The translations under genes and the position numbers were made by a program. Below, piece after piece: positions 45,935 to 58,894 of a stretch of 64,000 bases of DNA (within the stretch, counting starts at the first letter, position 1; each line of letters opens with the position of its first letter). Source of the DNA: Chelonoidis abingdonii (taxonomy: Eukaryota > Chordata > Testudines > Testudinidae). The notes beneath the pieces were generated by a model. The model ran no database searches. It worked only from the letters and a program-made list of their open reading frames with translations, and was not told where the DNA came from. The stretch covers positions 11,394,546 to 11,458,545 of the forward strand of contig NC_133778.1 in NCBI RefSeq assembly GCF_003597395.2, written 5' to 3'.

Positions 45935-48790
45935 AGTGAACATAGCACAAACAAAAATGGGAGCTGACTAATCTCTGTACTTGACTTCTTCTGTAAGTTA
46001 GGCTAAATTAGAGAATTTTGGACTATAATACATGAAAGGCAGCCCAGTCAGCGATTTCAATTCCACAAGCACAATGAGTTTTTCTCAGTATTTCTAACAT
46101 TGTTTTCCTGATTTCTTCATCCATCCATGTTTGTCAAATTGTCGCTGTAATGGAAACAGTCTTGTAAAAATATAACAGAATTAAAACTAAATTCTCTGGG
46201 ACTTTGTTAATTATAAAATCCATATTATTTTCATTAGCTTGTAGGCCCTAATACATTGCACTTAATGAAAGCTAATTGAGTTCTACTTTTTTTGTCTTTT
46301 AAAAGAGATAATTAACAACATTATCAAGCATTAAAATTAAGTGTATTGTGCTATTCGAAATCAATCAAAGCTGGAAGTGTGTGTGTTTCTTTCCCATTTT
46401 ACTACTTCTACACTAATAATAAACATTCTAAAAGCAAAATGCTTCTGAAAAAAGGTTAGAGTGGATGAGCTTCATGCTGAATTGCATTCATAAATTAGAT
46501 TGAATGTAGCTATTTGCCTAGTGAACTGAACTCATGTTTTTTATTACCCTCCATACTCATTAAAGGTAAAATTTCCAAGTAGTTAAAGTGCAAAATGTGG
46601 CCTTTTATACTTTTAAAATTATCTAAACGGTTGGGGAAAGCCCCACTCCACACAGTTCTCCCACATCTTAATTATCTAAATTCTTTTATTACTAAACGTT
46701 AGATCAGAGAACTACTGCCTTACATGTGTGGTGATTTAAAACACAGGAACTTGCACCTCTGGCTTATTGTTACCACGGGGTTTTAAATTTGGCCTGGATA
46801 TGAGAATCCTGTAAACTTCCTGCATAAACTTCCCTGCAGATAAGATTTTGCCTGTATTTCTCCTGCAAGCTGCAGGGTCACTGGGCAGGATAGGCTGTGC
46901 GGAAGGCTCCCTGAGCAAAAGCAGCACTAGTATAAAGTCCAGCAAGAGGAAAGAATGATAAAACATGGGATGAGATGAGAACAAGTCAGGTGCATAGCAC
47001 ATTTAGTTGGAAAGTGCATTTGAGCTTTATGCCCTAAACGTGTAGCAGCTAAGCATAGAGTTATTGCACTCTGACTCTGGGAGCACAAAGCAAGTTGCAT
47101 TTATTTTGGTAACTTTATTTTAATTGAAGGAACAGTGTGGGACAATCAGGACTTGCTTTGGGTGCTAGTGAAAAGATTACTTGACATCTATTCTCTCTAT
47201 TCCAGGGACCCTCAATTTTTGTGTATCTGTCCAAGTTTAGTCTGCAGTACTGGACCCCCTTTACTTTCATGGCACTTGCATTTAGTGCAGTCAAGACTGC
47301 TGGGTAATCCCATCTGAGCCACTGAGCTTTATCACGTATGCTACAGGGCTGCATTTCTAGAGAGATCCAGACACATAAGGTATAAACCTCCTTTCACGGT
47401 GTTCCTGAGTCTAAGGTTGCTATGTCCACTCCTCTATAAAGTGACTTCTGGATTCCATTTCAATAAGTTCAATTCACCAGTCATCTGTCCCCAAAACCTC
47501 GGTATTTTTACTGAGAACAATTAGAATGGTTAAGTTTTATGTAAAAAAAAGCAATCAGTTTAAATAACTAAGCCACATAAAGCTTTTTCACACAGTGAAG
47601 AAAGATCCAGTTTTTTAAGAACTGGAAACTAATTGAGATTGAAAAATCCCAGGAATAGGTACGGTAACTCAGAAACAGGTGCAGTACCTGCTACTGCCTG
47701 TAGTTTGTTTGAAATTGACTACATTTAAAGTTGATTATGTCCTTTTAAATCTAAGTGCTGTAGTAATACTAAGTAGACTGTTGTAGACAATAATTTCTAG
47801 GCTTTTTCAAATGAAATTCACACCTGACAGCTTAAATGTATTTCAGACAAATATAAAAGCCTCTTAACTACTTAAAATACTGAATTTAGAAATCCAAGAA
47901 TTGAGCATGATCACAGCAATCTTTCCCAAATATTAATGTTGAATGTAAAATTGTTTCCAGTGTTCTACAAATATTGCTTTTTACGGTGCTCAGTCTCTGT
48001 GAGTTGTTTTAGTTATGAGATTGGAGCTTAACTCTTCTTGGATGTTTTATGTTACAAATACATGTGCTGAGCCACCATGCTCATTACCCTCTAAATGATC
48101 TGCTGGTGAGGAAATTAATTTTAAAGAAATCAGAGGCGATGGTTTTCTTTAACGTTTGTCAGAGCATTCACAATTACCATAAGTTCTCTAATTTTTTGTC
48201 ATCCTCTTTCTCCACTTAATATAAATGATAAATAAGATGTGGGAAAACAATAAGAGTGGGGGGTGGGGAACTGGGTTGTTTAACAATCAAGTCGTTCACT
48301 CATTAGATCAAGGTATGTGGTTCTTTTTGTTTGACTTGCAGTATAGTAAAATCACCTTGGAGCTTTAGAAAGTAGAGAAGGAGTCAAATTCTGTAGACTT
48401 ATCCCCTGGTCTCAGCTTCAGTCTTTCATGTGATACTCTAATTCTCATTGTACTTTATTTTTTCCATCCTGGCACTTAATATGTTCATTAACTTTAACTC
48501 ACAGATTATTATAAGGAAGCTGCAAAATATCTTTAATAGAAGTAGAAAAGGGGGAAAATTTTATAAAATAGTGAAAGGGATGCTGGCTGCTTTTCTTAAC
48601 CATCTGTCAGCACTAGCATTTGATACAATTGATATTAGGACTTGAAAAAATCCACTTACCCATGCCAAATGGACAGCTTTTCTGGGGAAGTGCCATCAGC
48701 ATCTGCAGAATCTAAGGTTTCATTAAAAAAGGGGAGGAGGGGAGCTGGGCTGGGGATGATGCTTTAAACAACCCTTCCATTAACTAGGAG
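45935..48790. other. BARD1 intron 4, unassigned stretch
   Basis: AT-rich, no recognised gene or repeat. Short frames at 46736-47354 on both strands carry no family motif. Confidence 0.45.
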
Positions 48791-48793
48791 ACA

Positions 48794-49180
48794 ATGGAGG
48801 CAGAAGGCCAGCTGCAGAGTGGGGCCTATCCAGTTTTTTGCACTGAGTGTAGCATGCATGATCAGCTGCCCTGTAGGCGGGTGGCGTATGTGTGCAGTCG
48901 GTGCAAGGAGCTCCTGGCCCTCAGAGACCATGTACGGACTTTGGAGACCAGGGTGGCGGAACTGGAGGAACTAAGAGAAGCAGAGAGATATGCTGGTGAG
49001 GCTTTCCGGGACACTGTAGAATTGTCCCACCTCCGGTCAGACAGCCCCTGCGCTGTTGAGGAACCGCTCTATGTATGTATGATGTGTGCATTTGGTGCAA
49101 GGAGCTCCTGGCCCTCAGAGACCGTTGGAGTCGTTGGAGGCCAGAGTGTTGGAAACTGGAGAGCTAAGGATGCAGGGTAA
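48794..49180 (+). pseudogene. CR1 ORF1-like N-terminal fragment
   Basis: The 128-codon frame starts at the usual CR1 ORF1 position. It shows two CxxC pairs (CTEC, CSRC) and a heptad-like region with LETRVAELEEL. From about 49060 it repeats the earlier segment GTGCAAGGAGCTCCTGGCCC (first at 48900), an internal partial duplication not expected in CR1. It then runs into corrupted sequence. Its role in intact elements is RNA binding and RNP formation. Confidence 0.75.
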
Positions 49181-52100
49181 GTGAAACGATGATCAAAGGG
49201 AATAACAAGAACACACTCTATGAAGAGTACATCAGCACTGGAGTATCGGGTATTGAAAGCGAGTGTCTGTTAGACACACAGGAAGAAAGGCAAAGGTGCG
49301 AAGTAGCCATTGTAGCATCATGATGGGGGAACTGTAAGAATTACAGAAAGTGATGGAATAGAGGACTAGAGGAGTTCTGTCAGGGGTTAAAAAATCTACA
49401 CGGACAAAAACCTAATATGAGCATTCCGCCAGAGATAGGTGCTTGCGGGTGCTGACCAGACCTCTCGGGATCTGATCACCGGTAGTACTGAACCTAAAGG
49501 AGGAAGAAGACCTCTATTATAATTCTTTAATGTAACGGAAATCAAGATGAAGGGGATGTGTGATTATCGGGAGCGATTCGCTCAACTCCCGGAAAATATA
49601 GACTATTAGTACGAGTGGCTGCAATGAATAGAGGAGCGTCCAGACATTTTTCGGATGTGAATAGCACGGATGATATCTTCATCATCGAGTAAATTCGAAG
49701 CCACCTAGAGAGGGGATGCCATTATAGATGTGGTTTGTGAGTAGTGAGGACTCGTCGAAGAAACTGGTGGTAGGGACAACCTTTGGTTCGAGTGATCAGA
49801 GCTGATTCAGTTCAAACTAGATGGAAGGAGAACACAGTAGAACTGGGTTAGGGTTTTCGACTTCTCCGAGGGCTAATTTAAAGAGTATTAGGAAATTATT
49901 AGAATGGAGCGGACGATGAGGACACTATTGTTGGAATATAAAATGCGGAAGAGAGGCCATGGAAATTACTTAAAGTCGCAGCTGCGGAACTGTCCGGAAC
50001 GCCCTGCCTATCCCAAGAAAGGGTAAAAAAACCATGGGCAGAGTCTTGGACGCCGAGCTGGTGTAGCAAGCAAGCTACAGAGAGAGGGATTAGGAAAAAA
50101 GCAGAAAAAGCTTACAGTGAGTGGAAGAAGGCGGGATTAGCAAGAGAAGCATTTACAGGAAGGTACAGTAAAGTGTAAGGGATAAAGTGAGAAGACTAAA
50201 AGTCTCGCGGAGACTGGACCTTGAGCGAAGGGTAATATCCAAAAAACCAATAGTAAAGGTTCTACAGCCCACAAAAATAGAGAAGAAAACAAGAAGAGAA
50301 GTGGCCGCATATAATACTGAGATGGGAACGGAAGTTAAGGATAACCTAGGCAGTGGCCCAATAATCTAAATAAGTACTTTGCCTCGTCCTTAATAGAAGT
50401 GAGGAGTGTTAAGGACGATGAGGGATTGACAAACGGAAATGGATATGGATGGTCATCATTACCGCACTGAGGTAGGGCCAAACTGATTACAGCCTTGAGA
50501 TGGTGAACAAAATCGAGGACCAAGGACAACTCCCCCTGAGTATATTTAAAGGCGAATAGCACGTAAAATTGCGAAGCCCCAGCTTAGCGAATTTTTTACA
50601 AGATGGAGTAAACCTCGTGGTGTGTGTGCCGGACGACTGGAGAATTGCTCACAGCTAGTCCTATTATTAAGAAAGGGAAGAAAAGTGATCCGGCGTTAGA
50701 TTATGAAGAACCTGTGTAGCTTAGACACAATTCGTGTGTGAGCTCTGAAAAATATAATTTAAGGAGGAGAAAAGTAAGTAAGAGAACCCCAAATCTGGGG
50801 GGGGAGAGGTCAATGGAAAATTGGACGAATGCCAACATGATTTAACTAATAAGGTGAGATCGTCAACCAACCTGATACGTCCTCTTTGAGAGCGTGGACG
50901 GATTACTTAGACAAAGGAAGTATGCGGATAGATCAGAAAATATTGACCTCGATTTCATAAAGGCGTTGACACCGGTACCGCACACGAGAGAGAACTGTAT
51001 AAGTTAAACTGGAAAAGAGTGGGGGACGAATACGGAAGTTAGATAAGGAGAAAGGACTGTTAAAGGGGTAACAGTCATGGCGTGATCGTAACTGAAGGTG
51101 AACTAGTCCAGGCTGGAAGGAGTTATCTAGCGGATCCCTCAAGGATAACGGTTGAGACTGATTCTTTATTTAACTACTTATTACTGACGCTTGGCAAACA
51201 GATGGGAATGTGTTTAATAAACGTTTTGGCGGATGACACGAAGCTGGGGGGGTATTGCGAACACGGAGGAGGACCAGGAACTATTCCCGAACATCGCCAC
51301 CTGTAACACACGAGTAATAGTAAATAGGATTAAATATAATAGTGAAGATAAGTGCAAGGTCATTGCACTAGGGATACATAATACCAAGAATTTTAGATGT
51401 GATAACTCGGGGACGCATCAGTTGGATACAACGACGGAGACATGGATAAAGGACCTTGTAGGAGAGTCATTGGTTTGAAGACTAGGATGAACTATGAAAC
51501 ACGCGCGAATGTGTAGATGGCTGTTAAATAGAAACATGCAAATGCGTTTTAGGAATCGCATCCTGGCGAGGTATTTCGCAAGCAAGGAAGAAAGGAGGTA
51601 GTTAGTGAGCCCCGTTATGATAGCGAACCCCCGCGTAGACCCACCGGAATATTGCTCGTCGCAGTTCTGGTAGTACGCCATGTTAAATGAAGGATGAATT
51701 TCCAACTGAACAGGTTCAGCGAGACGCGGCTACCTACGGTATGATTCTCCGAGGAAGGGAAAAACTGCACCCTATCTGAAAGGTAGTAACTTTAAAGAGA
51801 GCTTGGCTATGTTTAGGACGTGTGCCAAAGCCAAAAGAACCTCTCAGGGGGAGGTATAAATGCTCGCTTGCCCTGCTATGATATAAACAAATCAATATTA
51901 TTCAGTTAGGGGGATGTGAGATAGTTCACGAGGAACGGTAGGAGTAGTGGAATTATTTTAAGTTAGTTACAAGTTAGGCACGTAGACGAATTGGGTGACA
52001 AACTCATATAGGTAAGATTAAATAGAACTAAAGTGAAATGTAAAAAGACAAGGTTTTCTAATCCATTAGTGGCATGTAGATGATAGTTCGGAATAGCCTT

Positions 52101-52720
52101 CTATGGAGAATAGAATTGGGAGCCAAAATAGACTTGAGTACTGGCATTGAAAAGAACTAAGGCTGTGGATAATTATAGTGAGGGGATTGTATTGCAGGGA
52201 GAGGTATGCTTTAATTTGTGGCGAAGTTGACTATTTGGATTATCGGCAGAGTGTAAGTCATGGCTGCGAAACTGGTCGTGAGAGGGATGGTTCGATGGTA
52301 ATAGGGAAACTGAGAGTTACTGACAGAGACATTCTATGGATGCGGGCTGGTGAGATCTTGCCACACATGACATCAAGGTTTAGCTGATCGCCAATTTTTG
52401 TCGTGGAAGGAAATAGTCCTCCAGGGTGGATTGAGACATAGTCCCCTGATGGTTTTAATTCGCCTTACCGCTGCAGTCAGTTGGGCATAGATCGCTGAGA
52501 CGTGGGGGGGAATTCCTGCAAGCTTCAGGTCTTTCAAATTTCTACAATTTTATGGAGGAAAATCTCAATTAACCAGTCATTGGGGTTCGGCGGTATTGTG
52601 GGTATTAAAATGTGGTGTATGAGGTAAGAGTTTTAGTGCCTGCCTTGACTATACAGGAGGTATCTAGACTAGAGGATCATTAATTGGTCCTGTCTGACCT
52701 ATGATGTCTAGAGTCTAATG
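48794..52720 (+). mobile_element. Long CR1 LINE copy with heavily corrupted body
   Basis: The 5' part (48794-49060) encodes clean CR1 ORF1-like protein: CTECSMHDQLPCRRVAYVCS, a CxxC zinc-binding region, then a coiled coil (LRDHVRTLETRVAELEEL). From about 49060 the sequence still follows CR1 ORF2 in order (AFDTV-like at about 50955; GGATGACACGAAGCTGGG at 51231; AATTTTAG-type 3' coding; CTTGCCACAC; terminal TCTAGAGTCTAATG) but with very frequent substitutions and indels in all frames. It lies in BARD1 intron 4. Confidence 0.85.
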
Positions 52721-52771
52721 TTGATACAGCACGGGCAGCAGTATTGAGTGTTGGAGCTCTTGCTCTTTCAG

Positions 52772-52890
52772 GGGCCGGTAACCTTCGAGGAAGTGGCTGT
52801 GTATTTCACAGTGAAGAGTGGGCTCTGCTGGCCCCACTCAGAGAGCCCTCTACTGGGATGTTCATGCAGGAGAACTATGAGAATTGACTT
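52772..52890 (+). pseudogene. Broken KRAB A-box exon in BARD1 intron 4
   Basis: After an intact acceptor (CTTGCTCTTTCAG) the frame reads GPVTFEEVAVYFT, the start of a KRAB A-box. The rest appears in shifted frames: EEWALL at about 52815, RALYWDV at about 52845 and MQENYEN at about 52866. All KRAB A landmarks are present in order, so at least two small indels broke a once proper exon. KRAB domains recruit TRIM28 in KRAB zinc-finger repressors. No zinc-finger exon is seen nearby. It directly follows the corrupted CR1. Confidence 0.85.
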
Positions 52891-53149
52891 CACGTAAGGT
52901 TACTGTCCCCTTGGTTCTTGAAAGGGGAAATGGAGAGTTAAGGTTTACGCCAGCCCCACAATGCCACTTACTCTGCCAGTTTCAGCATCCATATGCCAGT
53001 GATACACACACTACCAGAGACCCTCCCCTGCTGCAGAACACTTTGGGAACAGAGCACAGGAGCCGTATCGCACAGTGTCAAATATCTCCTGTTTGCTCAA
53101 GTAAAACTGAGGGTTAAGTGCAGCATAATCAACAGAAGCTTCCTAGGAG

Positions 53150-53530
53150 TCACCAGATGAAATTAATAGGCAATAGGTTTAAAGAAAATAAAAGGAATTT
53201 CTTCTTCAAGTAGCGCACAGCAAACTTGTGGAACTCCTTACCTGTGGAGGTTGTGAAGGCTAGGACTATAACAATGTTTAAAAGAGAACTGGATAAATTC
53301 ATAGTGGTTAAGTCCATCAATGGCTATTAGCCAGGATGGGTAAGGAATGGTGTCCCTAGCCTCTGTTTGTCAGAGGTTGGAGATGGATGGCAGGAGAGAG
53401 ATCACTTGATCACTGCCTGTTAGTTTCACTCCCTCTGGGGCACCTGGCATTGGCCACTGTCAGTAGACAGATACTAGGCTAGATGGACCTTTGGTCTGAC
53501 CCGGTACGGCCATTCTTATGTTCTTATGAT
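53150..53530 (+). mobile_element. CR1 LINE 3' end, second subfamily
   Basis: It runs from CACCAGATGAAATTAATAGG through AACTTGTGGAACTCCTTACC and GGCTATTAGCCAGGATGGGT to the terminus GGCCATTCTTATGTTCTTATG. This is the end of CR1 ORF2 and 3' UTR with the usual octamer-like tail. It is clean, in contrast to the CR1 just upstream. The copy is 5'-truncated. Confidence 0.92.
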
Positions 53531-55220
53531 ATTCTTCTCCACGTAAACCAATGCAATGCTGTTTTCTAGACTTGCAGATAGGTGGCTCCAGTGCCTTTCA
53601 TGCTGCTGTGCTTCTTGGAGCTTTCCCAACCTGCAGCATAGTGAAGGCTAACTGGAATCGTGTAATTTTTCATTTCTACTATTCATAACCTTGATAATCA
53701 GCTTAAAATAATCTGCCGTTGGTATGTCTCCAGCAGATAATTGTGCCCCCACACCCTGTGATGGTGTCTTTCCTTGTACACAAGCTAGTTATTTCTTTGG
53801 GGTGCTATTCACTTATTAACAATACCCCTCTTCCCCCCATTAATTTACTATATCAGCTTTAGCAAGGTAACGTCTTTTCCTGTCTCAGACATATGAACAT
53901 CAGGTGGTATTCTCCCAAGTTGGAGAATCCCAAGTCTTTTAAATAAATTTGTTGGGCAGAGGCCTATACTCTAAATTGATAAAGGCCAGAGAAGTCCAGC
54001 TCAGTGAGTTATATAAAATTACTCATAAAAGTCAGCAAAAGCGAGAGAGACTGAATTAGTCCAAACTAAAAGGTCTACTCATGTCACCCAAAGATTAAGA
54101 TCATAACTAGTAAATAAAGGAGAATGGAATTGGAAATTAATGGCCAGGAATTGGTGGGTTGGAAACGAGGTCTAATTGATGGACAAAGTAATGAAAGGAC
54201 AGGTCATTCTGTCCATTATCCCTTGGGTCCTTTTGAAACACTTCTGGGGGATCTAAAGCTGGAAATGGGTGGACTGTAAATAATGAGCTTTACCATCATT
54301 GGTATTACCCCGTCATTTGTTGGGATCCAAGAATCCATCATGACGCAATTGGATGTCTACTGTCTGCTCCTGAGAAATGTCCTAAACTGACCAGGCAGGG
54401 CCAGAGAGAAGGACCCAGATGACATAGCCAAAGCTCATGGAGGTGGCAAAATCCTGAGCATCACCTGGAACATGAGATTTGGCTTTCTGTTCTCAGCCCC
54501 CCCATGCCATGTTCCTTCCTTCTCCATCTTTTCTTATCTCTCTCTTGCCTTTTGTTTAATAAGTGTGGCTAAGCCACCCAAGAAAGAGATTCACAACACT
54601 GCTGTGAGCCTGCAACCAGAGAGGCAGTTCTAAGTAATGTCTTAAACAGCCTAATGCAAAGATGCTGATACAAGTTTACCAGGTCTCAGAATGGCTGGGA
54701 AGACTGTGCTGCACGTTTCTCCACATCAGGGTTGCAGGTAAGCGTGAACACCACAGAAACTGCATTTTCTATCTTTGTGATTCTTTTCTATACCCTTTTA
54801 CTCTTTTGTGGCTATTTGTCCTTTGTTGTTGTTGTTGTTATTGAAATCGGATCCTGCTTCCTTTCAACATCAGTTCCAGTCCATCTCAACTAACTTTTTT
54901 CTCTCTTCCCCAGATAACCATCCCCAGTTGTTAACATATTTAATGCTATCTAAAATAGTGTCATACAAGGTTTTCCTTTTTTTTAAAAAACAGAACTGAA
55001 TACAGCTAAAAGGAATAAGAAATATTGTTAAAATGAAGTTCTTACTTAGTACTTTAAATTCAAATGCTTTAATTGTTTTTCCTTTTTTTCTGTATCTTTA
55101 ACAAAAGGTTATTAAGGATAGTACTATGGGACAAAACAGGCTGAGGTGGCTATACTTGAAGCCCCAAACCGTGTTTCAATGTTTAGTGTTGTGTAGTGAC
55201 AGGATCATCTTAACGTTTTT
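53531..55220. other. BARD1 intron 4, unassigned stretch
   Basis: No gene. The segment around 53900-54660 has the look of an LTR or other interspersed repeat but no diagnostic ends were found. A GTT microsatellite lies at 54823-54840. Confidence 0.4.
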
Positions 55221-55386
55221 TGGGAGAGGAATAGATCAGTGGTTTGAGCAGTGGCCTACTAAACCCAAGCTTGTGAGTTCAATCCTTGAGGGGGCGATTT
55301 GGGATTTAGTTAGGAATTGGTCCTGCTTTGAGCAGGGGATTGGACTAGATGACCTGCTGAGGTCCCTTCCAATCCTGATATTCTAA
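55221..55386 (+). mobile_element. tRNA-derived SINE, Cry-like (turtle)
   Basis: TGGGAGAGGAATAGATCAGT carries the A-box region and GTGAGTTCAATCCTTGAGG the B box. The 3' part reads GGACTAGATGACCTGCTGAG, then GTCCCTTCCAATCCTGATAT, ending TCTAAGACTC. It is a second, somewhat different subfamily member of the SINE at 27.37 kb. Confidence 0.88.
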
Positions 55387-58300
55387 GACTCTTTGAGCCC
55401 ATTTTTTCCATTAACCTTAACATAACAAGCCCTTGCTAGCGTAAGCTCAAACAGGCACAAAATATTTTAGTGGTATTACCTCAGTGCAAATATTGTGCGG
55501 TAGAATGTTTGATTGACTTATCGTAGAGTAGCAAAAACATGTAGAATAAAGCAAATAATTTTGTACCTGATCATGAGAAATTTAATTTACTTTAAAATAA
55601 AAGCCAAAGCAAGTTTTCTGAGCTTTTTTGTTAAGTGAGTACTAGATGGTACTCTTGAAACAAAAGCTATGTATAGATGGAGACTCCTGTTGTGTTTTCT
55701 TTGCAGCAGGTGAAAACTGTCAAAGAACATTAAATTATCACTTATCATCTTGATTCCTTCCAGGATGGATGATACATAGAATCATATCCTTAATTGGGGC
55801 TCAATTCTGCTAGGTGCTGAGCACTCTGGCCCTGACCCAGCAGAATGCTTAAGGCCCTGACTTACCTGGTAAGCATTGGAATTATCCCATTGAAGTCAGT
55901 GCTTAAAGTTAATTTTGTTTTTAAGTGTATCGTTGGAGCACTGTTGGGACCTTGGAACCTAGCAAGACTGAATCCCTAGTATATGCCAGTTGAAGATCTG
56001 TCCTCCCTATTTTTTCCTTGCATGTTTCTTTTTTCAACGAGTATTCACTGTCAAGTAGTTGAATGCATTCTCAGAACCTCCTAAAAGTTCACGGTGCAGA
56101 GACATAACTTCCATGAGCGTACTAACATGCCCTGCGGCTGTAAATTTAAACTTTAATTTCTGGCTATATTTCCTCTGTCAGTCTCTAGGCCACAAACAGC
56201 TTTCTTAAGGCATCATTTCTAATCCTGATTGACAGTAGCTGTTCAGTCATTGTGCATGTGTGTAATTGAAATGAAAGCTCCTCTCCCATTCCTTCCACTT
56301 TTATTGTGAATTGCAAGTGGTAAAAAGAGAAGTTCCATTCACAGCCTAGGTAACAAAATGGGTTTTTTCTCATTTCCAGAGAAAAAAATCCCACTCATTT
56401 CTCAGTTTACAACGGAGTTATAGTTTTCTAGTTTTACTCTATCCCTTTTTCAGTCTATATGTGTTGATAGTACTTCTAGTTGTCAACAGCAGCAAAATTT
56501 TACTGTAATAAAAATTAAACTAGCATTTTATGGATTTGTAATATAAATGTTAACATTCTGAGCAGTTAACGTACCTAATGGCAGATACCAATTATTTGCT
56601 AGGTGTGTTAACTGCTGTAAGGGAACACTGCAAAAATATCAACCACTGTTATATATGTTTGCAAACTTAATAATTTTAAAAGAGAAGCTCAGATATCACT
56701 TACCATAGGTAATTCTTTTTATCCATGGGAAAAGCTGTTGTACCGATCACTGTCTTCCATGCTTGTGAATATTTGTACGTGGTTTCAACTTGTCTCTTTC
56801 CTCGAGACCTAAAAATATTCTAACTAGAATTGTATATTCTTTAATTGCTTAAAATGTAACATTTTGCTGGGGGCGTCTAGGTTGTGATTGTAATGCATGG
56901 AACATATCTCTTGGTGATATAAATTCAGTTGACTTATATAAAGTCAGAGCTTTTCAGCATTTTATGTGAATGTTGAGTGAATATTTCTTTTATCATTTGC
57001 TGGTTATTTTTCTGCTGAACAGAGTTCATTGTCTTGGAAGAGTTTTCTTTGGTTGTAAAGAATGAGGTTTAATGCTATTCTACATGGTCTCAGAAATGTT
57101 CCTTGCTATCACAGAACAGTTTGATGCTCTCGTTCATTTGGTTTTATACTGTCCTCAATTTTGGGTCTCATATTTATTGTTCCTAAAGAGAGAGGTGAAT
57201 TCTAAGGTATGTAGTGTGGTAGTGGAATAATGGTCAGGATGTCTTTCAGTTAATATACCTGATGGCACAAGAATTACAGCTAGTGCATAGTGATTCAGGT
57301 ATTAACTCCTTCCACAGCTTTTTGTTGAGAACGAGAGCTGCTGGTTTTTAACCTTTCTGGGTTCCCTTACCCTGTTTTCAATAGATCTGCACTGGAGGCC
57401 TTCTTTGTTTGAGCTTTCACCATGAGGGCAGGAGATTTCATTTCACCTATTCTGTTTTATTCCATATTGTCTCTGCAGTTCTGTCTTCAACAATTTTTCT
57501 CTCCTTTTTTGCCATCTGTGTAGCCTTAGGTTCTTGGCACGTGGAGTTCTTACTTCTCCCTTATGGTTTTTCCTACCTTGTCTCTCCTTTTGTGTGTCCC
57601 CCCTCTTACCTTCCTTCCTTTCTTCTTTTTCTCTTTCTCTTTCTCTTTCTCTCCTGGTTTTTCGATCTTCCCATCTTGGGGTTTGTAGCTGGCAGTACAA
57701 ATTTTGCTAAGGACTCTTCTAATAAGACTTCCCTGGGGACTGCACCTTGAGACGGTGGGACGCCTTATGTTTTCCACTGACCAAAAACTATGCTGGTGGG
57801 AGTTGTAACTCCTGGTAGGGCCATCAAGCTGGACAAGTGAAAAGATAGGGACCAGACGAATAGCAGTCAACTGGTCCTCCAGGTTGGGGTTGCATGATAG
57901 GTCAATAACCTATTTGCATAAAAATATTAAGTGATAGAAACACAACAAAGTAGGCATTCGAACAGAGTTATAGACAGGAGTGAAGAAGCATTTATCGTAC
58001 TCCAAGCAGTGTCTGACAGCACAGGTTCAGAATTCTAATAATCAGGGAGTCTGGGAGCTCTTAAGTCCTCGACTTTAACCAATTTTGTGGGTATTCTGGT
58101 GAATTGTAGGTTATATTCTTCTAGGCTCCTCCTTCTACTCCCCATAGTTTCTGTCTCAGGCATTCCCCTTTCCTTCCTGTATGGCTTCCACCTCTGCCTT
58201 AGCAAAACTTGAATATCTTGTAGTGTTCTACCAGAATGGAAATGAAATTATGATGGTAGCATAGCTGCCAATGATATCAGAGTGCTGGCAGCTTTAACTT

Positions 58301-58813
58301 GCATAATAATTGAAAAATTAAGTAGAAATACTTCCTCTTTGCTTTTTCTTTCAGTATTTTTAGTCATGCAAGTTGGATGTGTCTAAGACAGGCACATAAA
58401 TCGAGTTCACTTGTGCATATTTCTAGCTAGTCATTTAGATTAGTTTGACACAATTTTTGGTTTGAAGGACGTGTAATTTTTGGGTAAATGTACCTGTTCT
58501 TAATCCTTGCAGTCAGTCTTAGCCAATAGATTGCAGTCTGCACACACTTGTCCAGTTATGTATTCTGAATTATTTACAGTGTGCCTTATTCAGTCTGCTC
58601 CTGACTTAAATAAAGCTTTTAGGTGTTTCTGAATAAACTATACTAATAAACAGTGTTGTTTTCAAATAAGTAAAAGTTTGTAGGTTGACATTGTCTAAAT
58701 GAAAGTCTTGGTTGAATGGAATCAGAATAATGCAGCTTATTATTGTTCTCTCTCATTCTTTGTTGTATCTATCCTTCCTAAGAAGTTTAGCAATGATTTT
58801 TTTTCCCTTCTAG
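55387..58813. other. BARD1 intron 4, last part
   Basis: A pyrimidine-rich tract (CTTCC and CTTTCT units) lies at 57600-57660 and generates artefactual frames on both strands. Palindromic repeat fragments lie near 55850-55910. Nothing else is recognised. Confidence 0.5.
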
Positions 58814-58894
58814 GGTGATGTATCAGCCGTTGAACACTTACTGAAAAATGGAGCAGACCCCAATGTTAAAGACCATGCTGGATGGACGCCATTG
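58814..58894 (+). CDS. BARD1: BARD1 exon 5 (ankyrin repeat 1 to 2)
   Basis: This 81-nt phase-0 exon (27 codons, residues 467-493) lies between TTTCCCTTCTAG and GTGAGT. It reads [17 protein letters not shown], then [10 protein letters not shown], a classic ankyrin helix-loop-helix followed by the GWTPL that starts repeat 2. D486 corresponds to human D458, one of the acidic residues reported to contact unmethylated H4K20 on new nucleosomes. It was too short to be listed as an ORF and was recognised by motif. It follows an 18-kb intron, the largest complete one in the window. Confidence 0.96.

Noticed and set aside
57409..57870. Frames on both strands near 57.5 kb
   Set aside because: They come from a pyrimidine-rich tract (CTTCC and CTTTCT units) and encode low-complexity peptides.
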